A DNA stretch of 19,684 nt from a bacterium (GTDB taxonomy: Bacteria; Planctomycetota; J058; JAJDCP01): the NCBI GenBank assembly GCA_030428695.1, contig JAUIEM010000170.1, positions 1-19,684 of the forward strand, read 5' to 3'. Below the pieces are notes generated by a model. It was not told where the DNA came from. It saw only the letters and a list, made by a program, of their open reading frames with translations, and searched no databases. The position numbers and the translations under genes were made by a program. Below are positions 8,801-15,635 of the stretch, piece after piece (positions within the stretch are counted from its first letter, which is position 1; the number at the start of each line of letters is the position of its first letter).

Positions 8801-11502
8801 TACTCTTCCTCCAGCGCCTTCCAGTCCCCGCGCTCGGCGTAGATGCGCGGCAGGTTCGCGAAGGCCTCGGCGTTCTCGGGGTCCTCGCCGAGGGCCTGGC
8901 GGTACTCGCGGGCCGCGCCCTCGGGGTCGGCGAGCCTCTCCTCCATCACCCGGGCGATGCGGCAGTGCTGCTGGGCCCGCGCCTTGCCCGGCGGCAGGGC
9001 CTCGACCCGCAGGGTCAGCACGCGCGTCAGGCGGACCCAGTCGTCGAGCTTGTCACACAGGCGCTCGAGCAGGTCGGCGGCCTTCTCGTTGTCCGGGTCG
9101 AGGCCGAGCAGCTTCTCGAGGGTGTCGGCGGCCCGCTTCGGCTCGTTGAGGTAGCGCCGCTGCACCCGCGCGAGCTTGAGCAGCACCCGGGCCTGGGCCT
9201 TGCGGTTGACGCTGATCTCCGACTGGGCGCGCAGGGTGTCCTCGAGCGCGGTCCAGTCTTGCATCTGCTCGTCGAGCTCGACCAGCTTCTCGTGGACGTC
9301 GGAGTTGTGCGGGGCAATCTTCAGCGCCATGCGCACGACCGCCCGCGCCATCGGCACGTCCTTGGTCTGCTTGAGGACCTGGTCGGAGAGGAACAGGGCG
9401 CGCTCGGTCAGCTCTTTGCTGCCCTCGCCCATCTCGGTCAGGCGGCGGAAGGAGCCGACCGACTCCTCGAAGCGCTCGGACTTCAGGAGCAGGCGGAACT
9501 CGGCCTCGGCCGCGTGGCGGTCGCTCGGGTCGTCGCGCAACAGGCCGCGGTAGATCAGCAGCGCCGCCGCGACGTCGCCGTCGAGGGCCTCGAGCCGCGC
9601 CTTGCGCAGCGACAGGTCGCGCGAGCTGTCGACGTGGGTCGCCGCGTCGGTGCTCTCGTACAGCTTGCGCAGGCCGCGGGTGTCCTGGCTCTCCTCGCAG
9701 ATCTTCTCGAGGGTGCGCCAGGCCCACTGGTTCGACGGCATCAGCTCGAGCAGCTGCTCGAGCCAGAAGGCCGCCCGGTTCGGCTTGTCGAGCTCTTCGG
9801 CGTACAGGGTCGCGAGCTTGCGCATCAGGTGGATGCGGCGCGAGTCCTTGGTCTTCGGCGAGCCGATCTCGAGCTCGTAGACCTGGACCAGCTTCGTGAA
9901 GTCGCGGAAGCGCACGTAGTTGGTCGAGACGTCGTCGAAGACCTCGGGGGTGTCGGGCTTGAGCTCGAGGATGGCCTGGTAGCTCTCGTCGGCCTGCTCG
10001 CGCCAGCCGAGCCAGTCGCGGCACAGGTTCGCGCGCTTGTAGTGCAGGCGGAACAGGGTCTCGCGGTCGCGGGCCCGGCCGATGCGCACCCGGTACAGCG
10101 CCTCGATCTGCTCGAAGGCGTCGAGGTTGAACAGGCGCTTCTCGATCTCGCGGCTGTGCTCGTCACAGAAGGCGGCAGCCTCGATCATGTCCGGGTCGTA
10201 GCTGAGCAGCTTGAGGTAGCGGAAGCCGGCCTGCACCGGGTCGTCGAGCTCGCTCGCGTAGAAATCCGCCGCCTCGCGCAGCCGCGATGCCCGGTCGCGA
10301 TCGTTGTCGGCGAGCTTGTAGGCCTTGTCCTTCATCCGCGCGGCGGACTGCGTGTCCCCCTCGGCCCGGTACATCGTCGCGAGCAGGTTGACGTCGTCGC
10401 TCGTCGGCTCGCGCTCGATCACCCGCTCGAGCTGGCGGATCGCCTCCTCGCGGCGGCCGAGCTGGACGCGCAGGAGCTCGGCGAGCTCGCGGCGCAGGGC
10501 GAGCTCGTTCTCGGGCTCGAGCTCGATCACTCCCTCGAGCATCTCGACGGCGGCCGCGTAGTCACCGCACTCCTGCAGGGCCTTGGCGATGTTGCGGGCG
10601 AGCTCGGCGTTCTGCGGTTGGCAGTGGCGCGCGTCCTTGAACGCCCGGCCGGCGGAGCTGACCTTGCCCTCCTTGGCGAGCAGCTGGCCGAGGGCGTAGT
10701 AGTGGACCGCCTTCTCCTCACGGTCCTTCGAGGCCTCTACCCGGGTGCGCATCACGTCGACGAGGATGTCCTCGCGCCCGCGGCGCAGGCAGAAGCTCTC
10801 GACCTGGTCGAGCACCTCGGGGCGTGCGTTCTTGTTCAGGAAGCCCTGGAACATCTTCGCCGCCGCCTCGACGTCGCCCCGCTCTTCGACCGCCCGCGCG
10901 AGCTGGGTGCGCAGCCAGGTGCTCTTCTCGTCCTCGGACAGCGCGTCCTTGGCGATGCGCTCGAGGGCGTCCCAGTCTTCGAGCTTCTTGTACAGCTCGA
11001 CCAGGCCGTCGAGGGCGACCTTGCTGCGGTTGAGCTGCCAGGCCCGCTCGTAGGCCTCGCGGGCCTCGTCGAGGTTGTCGAGCTCGTCCTTGAGGATGCG
11101 TCCGCGCTCGCACATCATCGCCGCCCGGAACTTGTCCTCGCTCTGGTTCGCCTCCTCCTCGGCGAGGACGGTCAGCGCGCGCCCCCAGTCGGCCTGCTTC
11201 TTGTGCAGCTCGAGCAGCGCCAGGGCCGGCTGGCTCGAGCGTTTGAGGGTGCGCGCCTTGGCGAGCAGCTCGAAGGCCCGGGCCGGGTCCTCGAGGTGCA
11301 CGTCGGAGAGCTGCCCGGCCTCGAGCAGGAAGCGCTCGCGGCGCTCGTCGTCGTCCGCCTTGTCGGCGAGTCCCTCGTACAGCTCGACCAGCTCGGCCCA
11401 CATGTCGTTGTCGCTGTAGAGCTGGCGCAGCTCGGCGAGGCTCTCGGCGTCGTCGGGGTTCTCGAGCACCCGGCTCTTGATCGCTTCGAGGGATTCCGGC
11501 AT
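2875..11502 (-). CDS. Giant tetratricopeptide-repeat protein (2875 aa)
   Basis: From about residue 1 to 2600 the protein is helical repeats of the TPR type, recognisable by recurring A-x-x-x-Y/L positions, 'P-x-N/D-x-x-A' turns and 'DW-x-x-L' starts. If packed continuously at 34 residues per unit this is of the order of 70 repeats; I did not count them individually. No signal peptide or membrane helix is visible, so it is expected in the cytoplasm or at the inner face of the membrane. TPR arrays bind other proteins; the partner is unknown. The last 265 or so residues (from about 2610) are different: a mixed region containing LEIDILPGNPSHLF, EARFLIARYVELLHG and a long tail ending in VIWRERR. 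Similar tails occur on long TPR proteins of myxobacteria-like organisms. The ATG at 11502 has GGGGAGG 3 nt upstream and shares its A with the stop of the ligase gene (TGATG), implying coupled translation. Confidence 0.9.
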   Translation of the reverse strand: MPESLEAIKSRVLENPDDAESLAELRQLYSDNDMWAELVELYEGLADKADDDERRERFLLEAGQLSDVHLEDPARAFELLAKARTLKRSSQPALALLELHKKQADWGRALTVLAEEEANQSEDKFRAAMMCERGRILKDELDNLDEAREAYERAWQLNRSKVALDGLVELYKKLEDWDALERIAKDALSEDEKSTWLRTQLARAVEERGDVEAAAKMFQGFLNKNARPEVLDQVESFCLRRGREDILVDVMRTRVEASKDREEKAVHYYALGQLLAKEGKVSSAGRAFKDARHCQPQNAELARNIAKALQECGDYAAAVEMLEGVIELEPENELALRRELAELLRVQLGRREEAIRQLERVIEREPTSDDVNLLATMYRAEGDTQSAARMKDKAYKLADNDRDRASRLREAADFYASELDDPVQAGFRYLKLLSYDPDMIEAAAFCDEHSREIEKRLFNLDAFEQIEALYRVRIGRARDRETLFRLHYKRANLCRDWLGWREQADESYQAILELKPDTPEVFDDVSTNYVRFRDFTKLVQVYELEIGSPKTKDSRRIHLMRKLATLYAEELDKPNRAAFWLEQLLELMPSNQWAWRTLEKICEESQDTRGLRKLYESTDAATHVDSSRDLSLRKARLEALDGDVAAALLIYRGLLRDDPSDRHAAEAEFRLLLKSERFEESVGSFRRLTEMGEGSKELTERALFLSDQVLKQTKDVPMARAVVRMALKIAPHNSDVHEKLVELDEQMQDWTALEDTLRAQSEISVNRKAQARVLLKLARVQRRYLNEPKRAADTLEKLLGLDPDNEKAADLLERLCDKLDDWVRLTRVLTLRVEALPPGKARAQQHCRIARVMEERLADPEGAAREYRQALGEDPENAEAFANLPRIYAERGDWKALEEEYSRRIARPRAKSELVPDLLKLGDLYHRRLHDRDRAADCYRAVLAVEPGHVECLDFLTEYLREREYQLELAKVLEARLKAEPEPAQPIKLHQELAELYTTKAYDPERAVEHWNLVLSEEPSDKVRDHLQVLYRMSGRMRELADLYFDWAETGETTKKARLLGEGARVLAEELAEREEAVERYREALALDKKNSRIRRELAELLRRMGASEELDALYKDLDAKEMPEAEALEVLRERSVYLFERDPERACQALEEYLHHRPTDADAARSLASLYRKLGRYRHLWELLKQLLQAQSSPSAQQAVRLELGRIAFRDRSRLDEAIKLVKEVIYDDARGLPVLRMLAALYREAGNHKGELSCLKRQARIVSDQVQKLNLAVQIGELYEFKLNDMHKAMKIYETALARDSRNFGAIVAMQRVSEKLNFVDGVAVALEARRQLVDDPDTKRFLDLRLSEIYESNHQMEDAVAVLKRSLKIASGDALTLHRLGRLQATIGQHGEATGLLERAASLLEESGDQNQLIRVLELLATTHELLRQPKETVAVLGRVAELAQRTSRRVTERAALDNLLRQKLKPEEEARRAERRAELALAETDMVTAGRCLMRAGLAKKQLKDFDEAKALLRRALKTERAPAETAEQLAEVCSKTKDKEGWLEALEELAQRAPEVATRARALVAKAGVLRNLKDVDAAILTAQRAVVICPSAINGWQLLYRLAKTQDDLATQAHCLEKLAELSTVAKRVKIFKNLGAVYEQLNLPMREINAYARLLSIAPKNSEARKRLLKLYRREGRKRELLGLLDEEGARADDPRLKAALKLERASLLIELGREEDAVAELDKAVKLDPHNAEVHNKIAELARARHDDLRLAQVLKLQAEGSGEALGWLELVKVRQERLGDIFGAVEAAEKGMEVAEDKAEFYTRLSDLYQRTGSFRKLAELLGQRAELADEEAETAELLVRKGVIEREQLFDFVSAAASMQRSLELVPDNANALQHLREMLDALGHHVEFAEFLDGSLPKLEDERCWAWLKVARAALAKGESGPAREALEKARTAAPASPHIELFERSLGEGEERDWGSYAEALQAALEDAPESEKGSLARELGTVLLHRLDKPKPALKAIREALQHNLSEVDGMEAAEDCLLCLEKLEKWEPWFDAARQLADLKAAKDKRAAAVIYRRMGEQYERLKLSSKARGAFRKAVQHDPEDRVSLQRLLAAAVERGKVDQARAWLEYLAQVGTPVERASAHLELAKKPYVRDAEEERARLEAALHDNPELTEAGLGLIPIYMRESAWGKLFDVTDRLLGKLDWQAKQKAQILSFRAKAREARGDFAAAALDYEASVRSWPKRKVWAALAECSYKAERFEEVWPAASKALEAGLPDEGFALRLLSAESEQRSGRPESAVELYRQILEEEPGHELAGSKLFALADHLPDAGSVLELFQQLAKGSTGDDAVARYLQAGRVAAVAGKDSEAEELFLAASNLANDDPQPLQELAKLYRGRQAWELALGYLQELLTLELDSEQRAVVHFQIGEIYRDGLDDLGAALRGFESVLNEGPSSVETLALQAVEQLLEEDLESLEGFVARPQAQRDARAELLGRLRLGQLYLRVGKRAEALAEYERILQIEEVNEHALATIAQVCFEVGDLSRAAASHRRMVQQNPLRTESYRALMRIFSLRKQARPAQSAKETYTLLVGDKRARREALGVYSDASLSASPRPVDKSLRERYFYELPEAHQRLDRCLALAAPALFKSLEKMYRPSDLKGRKLKSRGRIWEHVQEVGHQLGLRDVGVYRMPEGAKLEIDILPGNPSHLFVTQEFLRDRTLPEARFLIARYVELLHGARALAALDDETLANLVNSLYLSFSRPLSTALLGDADSGDLKKLRWSFGSNKKQVEEAAAELAEVGAPSVLSWKDLVLRGCDRAALVIAEHIADAVRARISLNDQPAARELLESGDVEGALRTHPWAQALLSFFNSDAFDVIWRERR

Positions 11503-13604
11503 CAGCCTCCCCTCTGCCGCGCGCGGGCTTCCTCGGCCTCACCGAGCTGGCGGAAGTCGTTGCGCACCACCCCGCTCAGGCGCAAGGCCTCGGCGTAGGC
11601 GTCGGCCGCGGCGGCGGGATCGGACGGGAACAGCGCCTCCCCGAGCTGGAAGTGGTAGTGGGGATGGCTCGGCTCGAGCGCGATCGCCTCGTGGAAGAAG
11701 CCGATCGCCAGCCTGCGCTCCCCGCCCTCGAGCAGGAAACAGCCCGCGCGGAAGGGCAGGTCGGCGCTGTACGGATCGAGCCGCGCCGCCTCGCGCAGGG
11801 TCTCGAGCACCCCGTGGGCGAGCCGCTCGCGCTCGGGACCTGCGGGCGCGCGGCCCCAGGCCTCGGCGAGCACGGTCGCGAGCTCGACCTTCGGCGCGGG
11901 CGCGAGCGGACGCAGGCGCCCTGCCTCGAGCAGGGCGGCGGCGGCAGCGTCCAGCGCCTCGGCCCGTGGCTGCGCCTCGTCTTCGAGGGCCGCCTGCGCC
12001 TCACCGAGCAGGCGGTCGGCCTCGATCTCGGGGGGGATCATCCAGAACACCAGGGCGAGGAAGGGCAGGAGGCCGGCGCAGGCCGCCCCGAGCCGGGCGC
12101 GGGAGAGGCCCGCGAAGGGGCGGCGGGGAAAGGCCTCGCGCGGATCGCCGAGGGCGAGCCCGCAGCCGACCGCCACGGCCGCCGCCATCAGCACTCCCGG
12201 TGAGGAGAAGTCGAGGTCGAGCAGCCCGTGCAGGCCGAGGCCGGCGAGTCCGGCCGCGAGCCCGCAGCCGAGGACGCGGACCGGCGTCCCGGCGAAGAGC
12301 CGCGCGCCGACCAGATAGCCGCATCCCGACAGAGCTGCGAGGGCCAAAGCCTTCTCCCCGCGCCATTTCAGTCCCAGGAGGCCCACCATCGCGACCGCGA
12401 GCAGTAGACCCGACACACCCGCGACGTCACGCGTACGTCGCGCCCCATCGGTGCTGTCGGGCGTCTGCCCCTCGACGCTGGCAGCCCTGGCAAGTCTTCT
12501 CATCCAAAGATACACGGTTGCCAGCAAAAGTGACAGGCCGGGAAGCCCGAGGTCCGTCAGCGTCTGGACTGGCAGGCTGTGCGCAAAGCGCGTGTCCTCG
12601 GAGCGCTCCGGGCGGAAGGCCGGATACACCGTCGCGAAGCCCCCCTGTCCGTAGCCCCGCCAGGGCTGCTCGAGGGCCGCGGCCAGCGCGCCCTGCCAGT
12701 ACTCGAGCCGGACCGCGAGGGCGGTTCCGCCCGGCACGTTCTCCAGGCCGCGCTGGGAGACCGCGATCCCGAAGCCGAGGCCGCCGAGCAGGAGCATCCC
12801 GAGCAGCGCCAGCGCGAGCCGCTTCCGCCCGCTCTTCCGCACCAGCAGCGCGAGCGCGCAGGCCACGAGCCCGCAGCCGATGCCGGCCCGCGAGCGGGTC
12901 GCGAGCAGGGTCGCGGCGAACAGCGCGGCGCCCGCGCCGGCGAGGGCACGGAGTCTCCCCGGCAGCTCCTGCGCCGCCGCGCAGGCGACGCACAGGCCGA
13001 GGGGCAGGCACAGGAAGCCGGCGAGGATGTTCGAGATCAGGAAGCTGCCGCTCGCCGCGTTCTCGTACAGCCGGCCGACGAAGGCCGCCCGCAGCCGCTC
13101 GGGCACGCGCAGGATGTCCGGATCGGCCTCGTAGGCGCGCTGCGCCGCGGCGAGCTCGACGGTCGCTTCCCACAGGGCCAGCCCCGCGATCGCGACCGCG
13201 CAGGCGAGCAGCAGGCTGAGGACCCGGCGTCGGAACTCCGCCTCCCGCGCCGCCTCGGCGACCACGACCAGGACGGCGAAGGCCGCCGCCGCGTCGATCA
13301 CCTGGCGCCAGGCGGCGTCCGGGTTGACCGCCCAGGTACAGCTCAGGCCGGCCCAGGCGAGCAGCACCAGGGCGGGAGCGAGCGCTCGCAGGCCCGCGGC
13401 GCCGGGTCCGTCGAGCAGCCGCCGCCACAGCCACAGGCTCAGGCACAGGGCGGCCAGGGCGGCGACGTACAGGTTGAGCCCGGGCATCGCGAAGGCGGCC
13501 TGCAGGCCGGAGATCCACAGCCGCGTGCCGAGCAGCAGGGCGAGCGAGACGAGCAGGAAGAGGTCGAGCATCCGCCCGAGGCGCAGCCTCTGTTCCGCCT
13601 CCAC
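11502..13604 (-). CDS. O-antigen ligase / Wzy-type polymerase-like membrane protein with C-terminal TPR region
   Basis: A 700-aa polytopic membrane protein with hydrophobic segments from about residue 14 to 520. The O-antigen ligase family (Wzy_C) core is clear: RSRAGIG at 237-243, then the periplasmic-loop signature RLEYWQGAL (299-307), then GYGQGGF (317-323), then FAHSLPVQ with a histidine at 342. Members of this family transfer or polymerise lipid-linked polysaccharide at the periplasmic face of the inner membrane; sequence alone does not separate ligase from polymerase. Residues 525-695 form a soluble helical tail with TPR-like units ('IALEPSHPHYHFQLGEAL'), a known arrangement in this family. 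Translation starts at GTG 13604, one base after the stop of the amidotransferase gene, with GGAG 6 nt upstream. Its stop overlaps the giant TPR gene start. Being encoded between an amidotransferase and a giant TPR protein is unusual for this family. Confidence 0.85.
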   Translation of the reverse strand: MEAEQRLRLGRMLDLFLLVSLALLLGTRLWISGLQAAFAMPGLNLYVAALAALCLSLWLWRRLLDGPGAAGLRALAPALVLLAWAGLSCTWAVNPDAAWRQVIDAAAAFAVLVVVAEAAREAEFRRRVLSLLLACAVAIAGLALWEATVELAAAQRAYEADPDILRVPERLRAAFVGRLYENAASGSFLISNILAGFLCLPLGLCVACAAAQELPGRLRALAGAGAALFAATLLATRSRAGIGCGLVACALALLVRKSGRKRLALALLGMLLLGGLGFGIAVSQRGLENVPGGTALAVRLEYWQGALAAALEQPWRGYGQGGFATVYPAFRPERSEDTRFAHSLPVQTLTDLGLPGLSLLLATVYLWMRRLARAASVEGQTPDSTDGARRTRDVAGVSGLLLAVAMVGLLGLKWRGEKALALAALSGCGYLVGARLFAGTPVRVLGCGLAAGLAGLGLHGLLDLDFSSPGVLMAAAVAVGCGLALGDPREAFPRRPFAGLSRARLGAACAGLLPFLALVFWMIPPEIEADRLLGEAQAALEDEAQPRAEALDAAAAALLEAGRLRPLAPAPKVELATVLAEAWGRAPAGPERERLAHGVLETLREAARLDPYSADLPFRAGCFLLEGGERRLAIGFFHEAIALEPSHPHYHFQLGEALFPSDPAAAADAYAEALRLSGVVRNDFRQLGEAEEARARQRGG

Positions 13605-13605
13605 C

Positions 13606-14217
13606 TCAGGCTCCGGTGACCGGCGCCGGCACCGCCGCCGCGAGAAAGCGCGCGAGCAGCCGGGGGCCGACGGGGGTGCGGTAGGACTCGGGGTGGAACT
13701 GGACGCCCTCGAGCCAGGGCAGGCCCCGGTGGCGCAGCCCCATCAGCTCGCCCGTGTCGCTCCAGCAGGTCACCTCCAGGCACGCGGGCAGCGTCGCCTC
13801 GTCGACGATCAGCGAGTGGTAGCGCATCGCCTCGAAGCGGGGCGGAAGACCGGCGAACAGCCCGCGCCCGTCGTGCTGCAGGGTCGAGGTCTTGCCGTGC
13901 ATCAACCGCGGCGCCGGCACCGTGCGCCCGCCGTGGACCTCGGCCAGGCACTGGTGGCCGAGGCACACCCCGAGCACCGGGATGCGCCCGCCGAAGGCCC
14001 GGATCGCCGCCCGCGAGACGCCCGCGTCGCCGGGATCGCCCGGGCCGGGGGAGACGATCAGGTGGGTCGGCTCCCGGGCCTCGAGCTGCGCGAGCCCGAC
14101 GTCGGAGCGCAGGACCTCGGGCACGGCCCCCTGCCGGCCACACTCCTGGACGAGGTTGAAGGTGAAGGAGTCGAAGTTGTCGATCACGACGACCCGGAGG
14201 GCGCCACGCCCGCTCAC
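13606..14217 (-). CDS. trpG: Glutamine amidotransferase, anthranilate/aminodeoxychorismate synthase component II
   Basis: A class I glutamine amidotransferase that supplies ammonia from glutamine to a chorismate-using component I (TrpE or PabB), in the cytoplasm. The 203-aa length is normal. Motifs: VVVIDNFDSFTFNL (9-22), SPGPGDP (56-62), the nucleophile elbow GVCLGHQ with Cys 85, LMHGKTS (105-111), MRYHSL (131-136), and GVQFHPES with His 175 and Glu 177. All three catalytic-triad residues are present. TrpG and PabA cannot be told apart by sequence, and many bacteria use one protein for both; the symbol is a convenience. No component I gene lies in the window, so this gene is detached from its usual trp or pab partner. 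The start is GTG 14217 with GAGGAG 5 nt upstream, overlapping the preceding stop by 4 nt (GTGA). The open frame runs further upstream through the FGase gene and beyond, but that part is an antiparallel-free shadow of other genes and is not coding. Confidence 0.93.
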   Translation of the reverse strand: MSGRGALRVVVIDNFDSFTFNLVQECGRQGAVPEVLRSDVGLAQLEAREPTHLIVSPGPGDPGDAGVSRAAIRAFGGRIPVLGVCLGHQCLAEVHGGRTVPAPRLMHGKTSTLQHDGRGLFAGLPPRFEAMRYHSLIVDEATLPACLEVTCWSDTGELMGLRHRGLPWLEGVQFHPESYRTPVGPRLLARFLAAAVPAPVTGA

Positions 14218-14666
14218 GAGAGCTCCTCGAGCAGGCCGGAGAGGTCCTCGAGCAGCGCCTCGACCCGCGCCACCCGCTCGCGCAGCACCGGCAGCTGCAG
14301 CTTCTCGCCGTGCTCCTCGAGCAGGCTGTCGAGGCACAGCTCGAGGCAGCGCGCCGCGAGCTTCATCCCCTGGCTGCCCGCCTTGTCGGCGGCCCAGTGC
14401 AGCCGCGAGCGGACCTCGGGCAGACCCTGCAGATAGCGCAGCTCGAACTTGTCGTGCAGGTGCTTGAGGAACTTCCGCAGGCTGGCGGTCGCCGTCCGGA
14501 AGGCCCGGTGGTGCAGGCCGCGGTCGACCAGGCCGATGGCGAGGCCGAGCAGCAGCTCGTCGCGCTCGTCGCCGACCAGGTCGCCTGCACCGAAGACCAG
14601 GTCGTGCAGCGCCGTGCGCGCGGCGTCGCTCATCTCGAGGGAGTCGTTGAACCAGCGTTGGAACAT
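14214..14666 (-). CDS. Hypothetical helical protein (150 aa), first gene of the minus-strand operon
   Basis: I do not recognise this family. The protein is predicted almost entirely alpha-helical, with charged and leucine-rich segments. These include an N-terminal stretch MFQRWFNDSLEMSD, a basic middle (LRKFLKHLHDKFELRYL, about 83-99) and a C-terminal leucine-heptad-like helix (RVARVEALLEDLSGLLEELS). No cysteine pair, signal peptide or membrane helix stands out. Support for it being real is its clean 4-nt GTGA overlap with the amidotransferase gene and codon use like its neighbours. The only upstream signal is a TATGCT box 6 nt before the ATG, with no ribosome-binding site, which suits a leaderless message. 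It might be an adaptor for one of the co-encoded proteins, but nothing in the sequence says which. Confidence 0.7.
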   Translation of the reverse strand: MFQRWFNDSLEMSDAARTALHDLVFGAGDLVGDERDELLLGLAIGLVDRGLHHRAFRTATASLRKFLKHLHDKFELRYLQGLPEVRSRLHWAADKAGSQGMKLAARCLELCLDSLLEEHGEKLQLPVLRERVARVEALLEDLSGLLEELS

Positions 14667-14672
14667 GGGCGT

Positions 14673-14678
14673 AGCATA
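14673..14678 (-). promoter_or_regulatory. Possible -10 box (TATGCT) for a leaderless transcript of the five-gene operon
   Basis: TATGCT on the minus strand ends 6 nt before the ATG at 14666. That would put transcription initiation at or next to the start codon. No Shine-Dalgarno sequence fits in the remaining 6 nt. A poor -35 candidate (CTGGAA, three of six consensus bases) lies about 18 nt upstream. Confidence 0.35.
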
Positions 14679-14710
14679 GGCGATGCCGGGGACGGCTTCC
14701 AGACCCGTTC

Positions 14711-14730
14711 GCTCGGCTCAGGCGCCGAGC
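14711..14730 (-). terminator. Stem-loop at the 3' end of the FGase-family gene
   Basis: A perfect 7-bp inverted repeat (GCTCGGC at 14711-14717, GCCGAGC at 14724-14730) with a 6-nt loop that contains the TGA stop codon. No T-run follows, so it may be a weak terminator or an RNA 3'-end stabiliser. It separates the FGase-family gene from the five-gene operon. Confidence 0.35.
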
Positions 14731-15635
14731 AGCCGAACCAGCGTCGGGGCGAGGATGGAGGCGAACAGGCGCGCCTGCTCCGGGTCGGCGGTGTTCTCCT
14801 CGAAGGGCCGCCAGGCGGGGATCACCAGGTCGCGCCGCAGCTCGAGGCACAGCACCTGGCCCGGGTAGCCCGTCGACCAGCGGTGGCCGAGGCTGGCCGG
14901 GTGGATGAAGTAGGTGTCGTTGCAGCGCGCCTCGAAGCCGGCGGCCGCGAAGGCCGCGATCAGCTCTTCCTCCGCCCCCTCCGGCGCGAGCAGCCGGCCT
15001 TCGCCATCCCGGGTCAACAGGTCGACCGCCGCCCGCTCGGGCCAGCTCGCGAAGACGTCGGGCACGTAGGCCGCGCGCAGCTTCTCGACGATGCTGTCGT
15101 CGACCTCGGGGATGCCGACCGAGCGCGGGCTGTAGGTGTGGGGCACCAGGGCGACCCCGCCGTTGCCGCAGACCGCGGCGAAGGCCTGCGCCGCCGCCTC
15201 GATGTAGGAAGCGTGCAGCTCGCGCAGCAGCGCGCGGTCGCGCTCGTCGTGCACGTAGGTGTGCATGCCCGAGCTCAGGCCGCCCTTCGTCAGGTCGCTG
15301 CCCTCGAAGTCGGCCGGGCGGTTGCAGTCGATGAAGGTGCGCGGGATCAGGCTGCGCACGAGCAGGGCGGCGCGGCCGGGGCAGGCGGCGAGCACCTGCT
15401 CGGCGGTCGCGCGGCCATAGTCCCAGGCGCCCTCGTCGGTGTTGACGTGGAAGAAGATCTCCAGGCCAGCGGGGAAGCTGCCCATCATGCGCGCGTGCAG
15501 GGCGTCGTAGTGGGCGCGCTGGTCGGCGCCGTGGGGAACCTCGACCAGCAGCGTCGGCGGTGTGTCGGCCGTCGCCTCCGCTCCTTCGAGGCGTTCGACG
15601 GCGACCACTCCCGCGCGGGACTCCGGAATCGGCAT
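14718..15635 (-). CDS. N-formylglutamate amidohydrolase (FGase/HutG-like) family protein
   Basis: Members of this metal-dependent family cleave N-formylglutamate and related N-acyl amino acids in the cytoplasm, for example at the end of one histidine-degradation route. Numbered from the preferred start (305 aa), motifs are LLVEVPHGAD (29-38, the 'PHGG'-like metal/substrate segment), LIPRTFIDCNRPA (96-108, equivalent to 'R..IDLNR'), ALVPHTYSPRSVG (162-174, replacing the usual DCHSM) and CNDTYF...TGYPGQVLCLELRRDLVIP (238-272, the 'N-PY..GY..Q-LELRR' block). The PHTYS replacement suggests a divergent subfamily whose substrate may not be formylglutamate. Of two nearby ATGs, AGGAG directly abuts the first (15641) but is 6 nt from the second (15635), which is therefore chosen. 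It lies 105 nt downstream of the dehydrogenase fusion, on the same strand, so co-transcription is possible. No other hut gene is in the window. Confidence 0.75.
   Translation of the reverse strand: MPIPESRAGVVAVERLEGAEATADTPPTLLVEVPHGADQRAHYDALHARMMGSFPAGLEIFFHVNTDEGAWDYGRATAEQVLAACPGRAALLVRSLIPRTFIDCNRPADFEGSDLTKGGLSSGMHTYVHDERDRALLRELHASYIEAAAQAFAAVCGNGGVALVPHTYSPRSVGIPEVDDSIVEKLRAAYVPDVFASWPERAAVDLLTRDGEGRLLAPEGAEEELIAAFAAAGFEARCNDTYFIHPASLGHRWSTGYPGQVLCLELRRDLVIPAWRPFEENTADPEQARLFASILAPTLVRLLGA

Noticed and set aside
2875..11502. Recurring GAGCTCG-like hexamers and heptamers as a DNA repeat or uptake signal
   Set aside because: They fall on Glu-Leu/Leu-Glu codon pairs (GAG, CTC) in a Leu/Glu-rich TPR protein and are explained by coding bias.
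4252..11598. 2448-aa plus-strand open frame opposite the giant TPR gene
   Set aside because: Exact complementary codon register with a gene that shows clear TPR patterning; the product is low-complexity Leu/Glu/Arg/Val text with no domain, as expected for an antisense shadow in GC-rich DNA.
11477..13219. 580-aa plus-strand frame opposite the O-antigen-ligase-like gene
   Set aside because: Arg/Pro/Ser-rich antisense text lacking any domain; the minus strand has clear membrane segments and family motifs.
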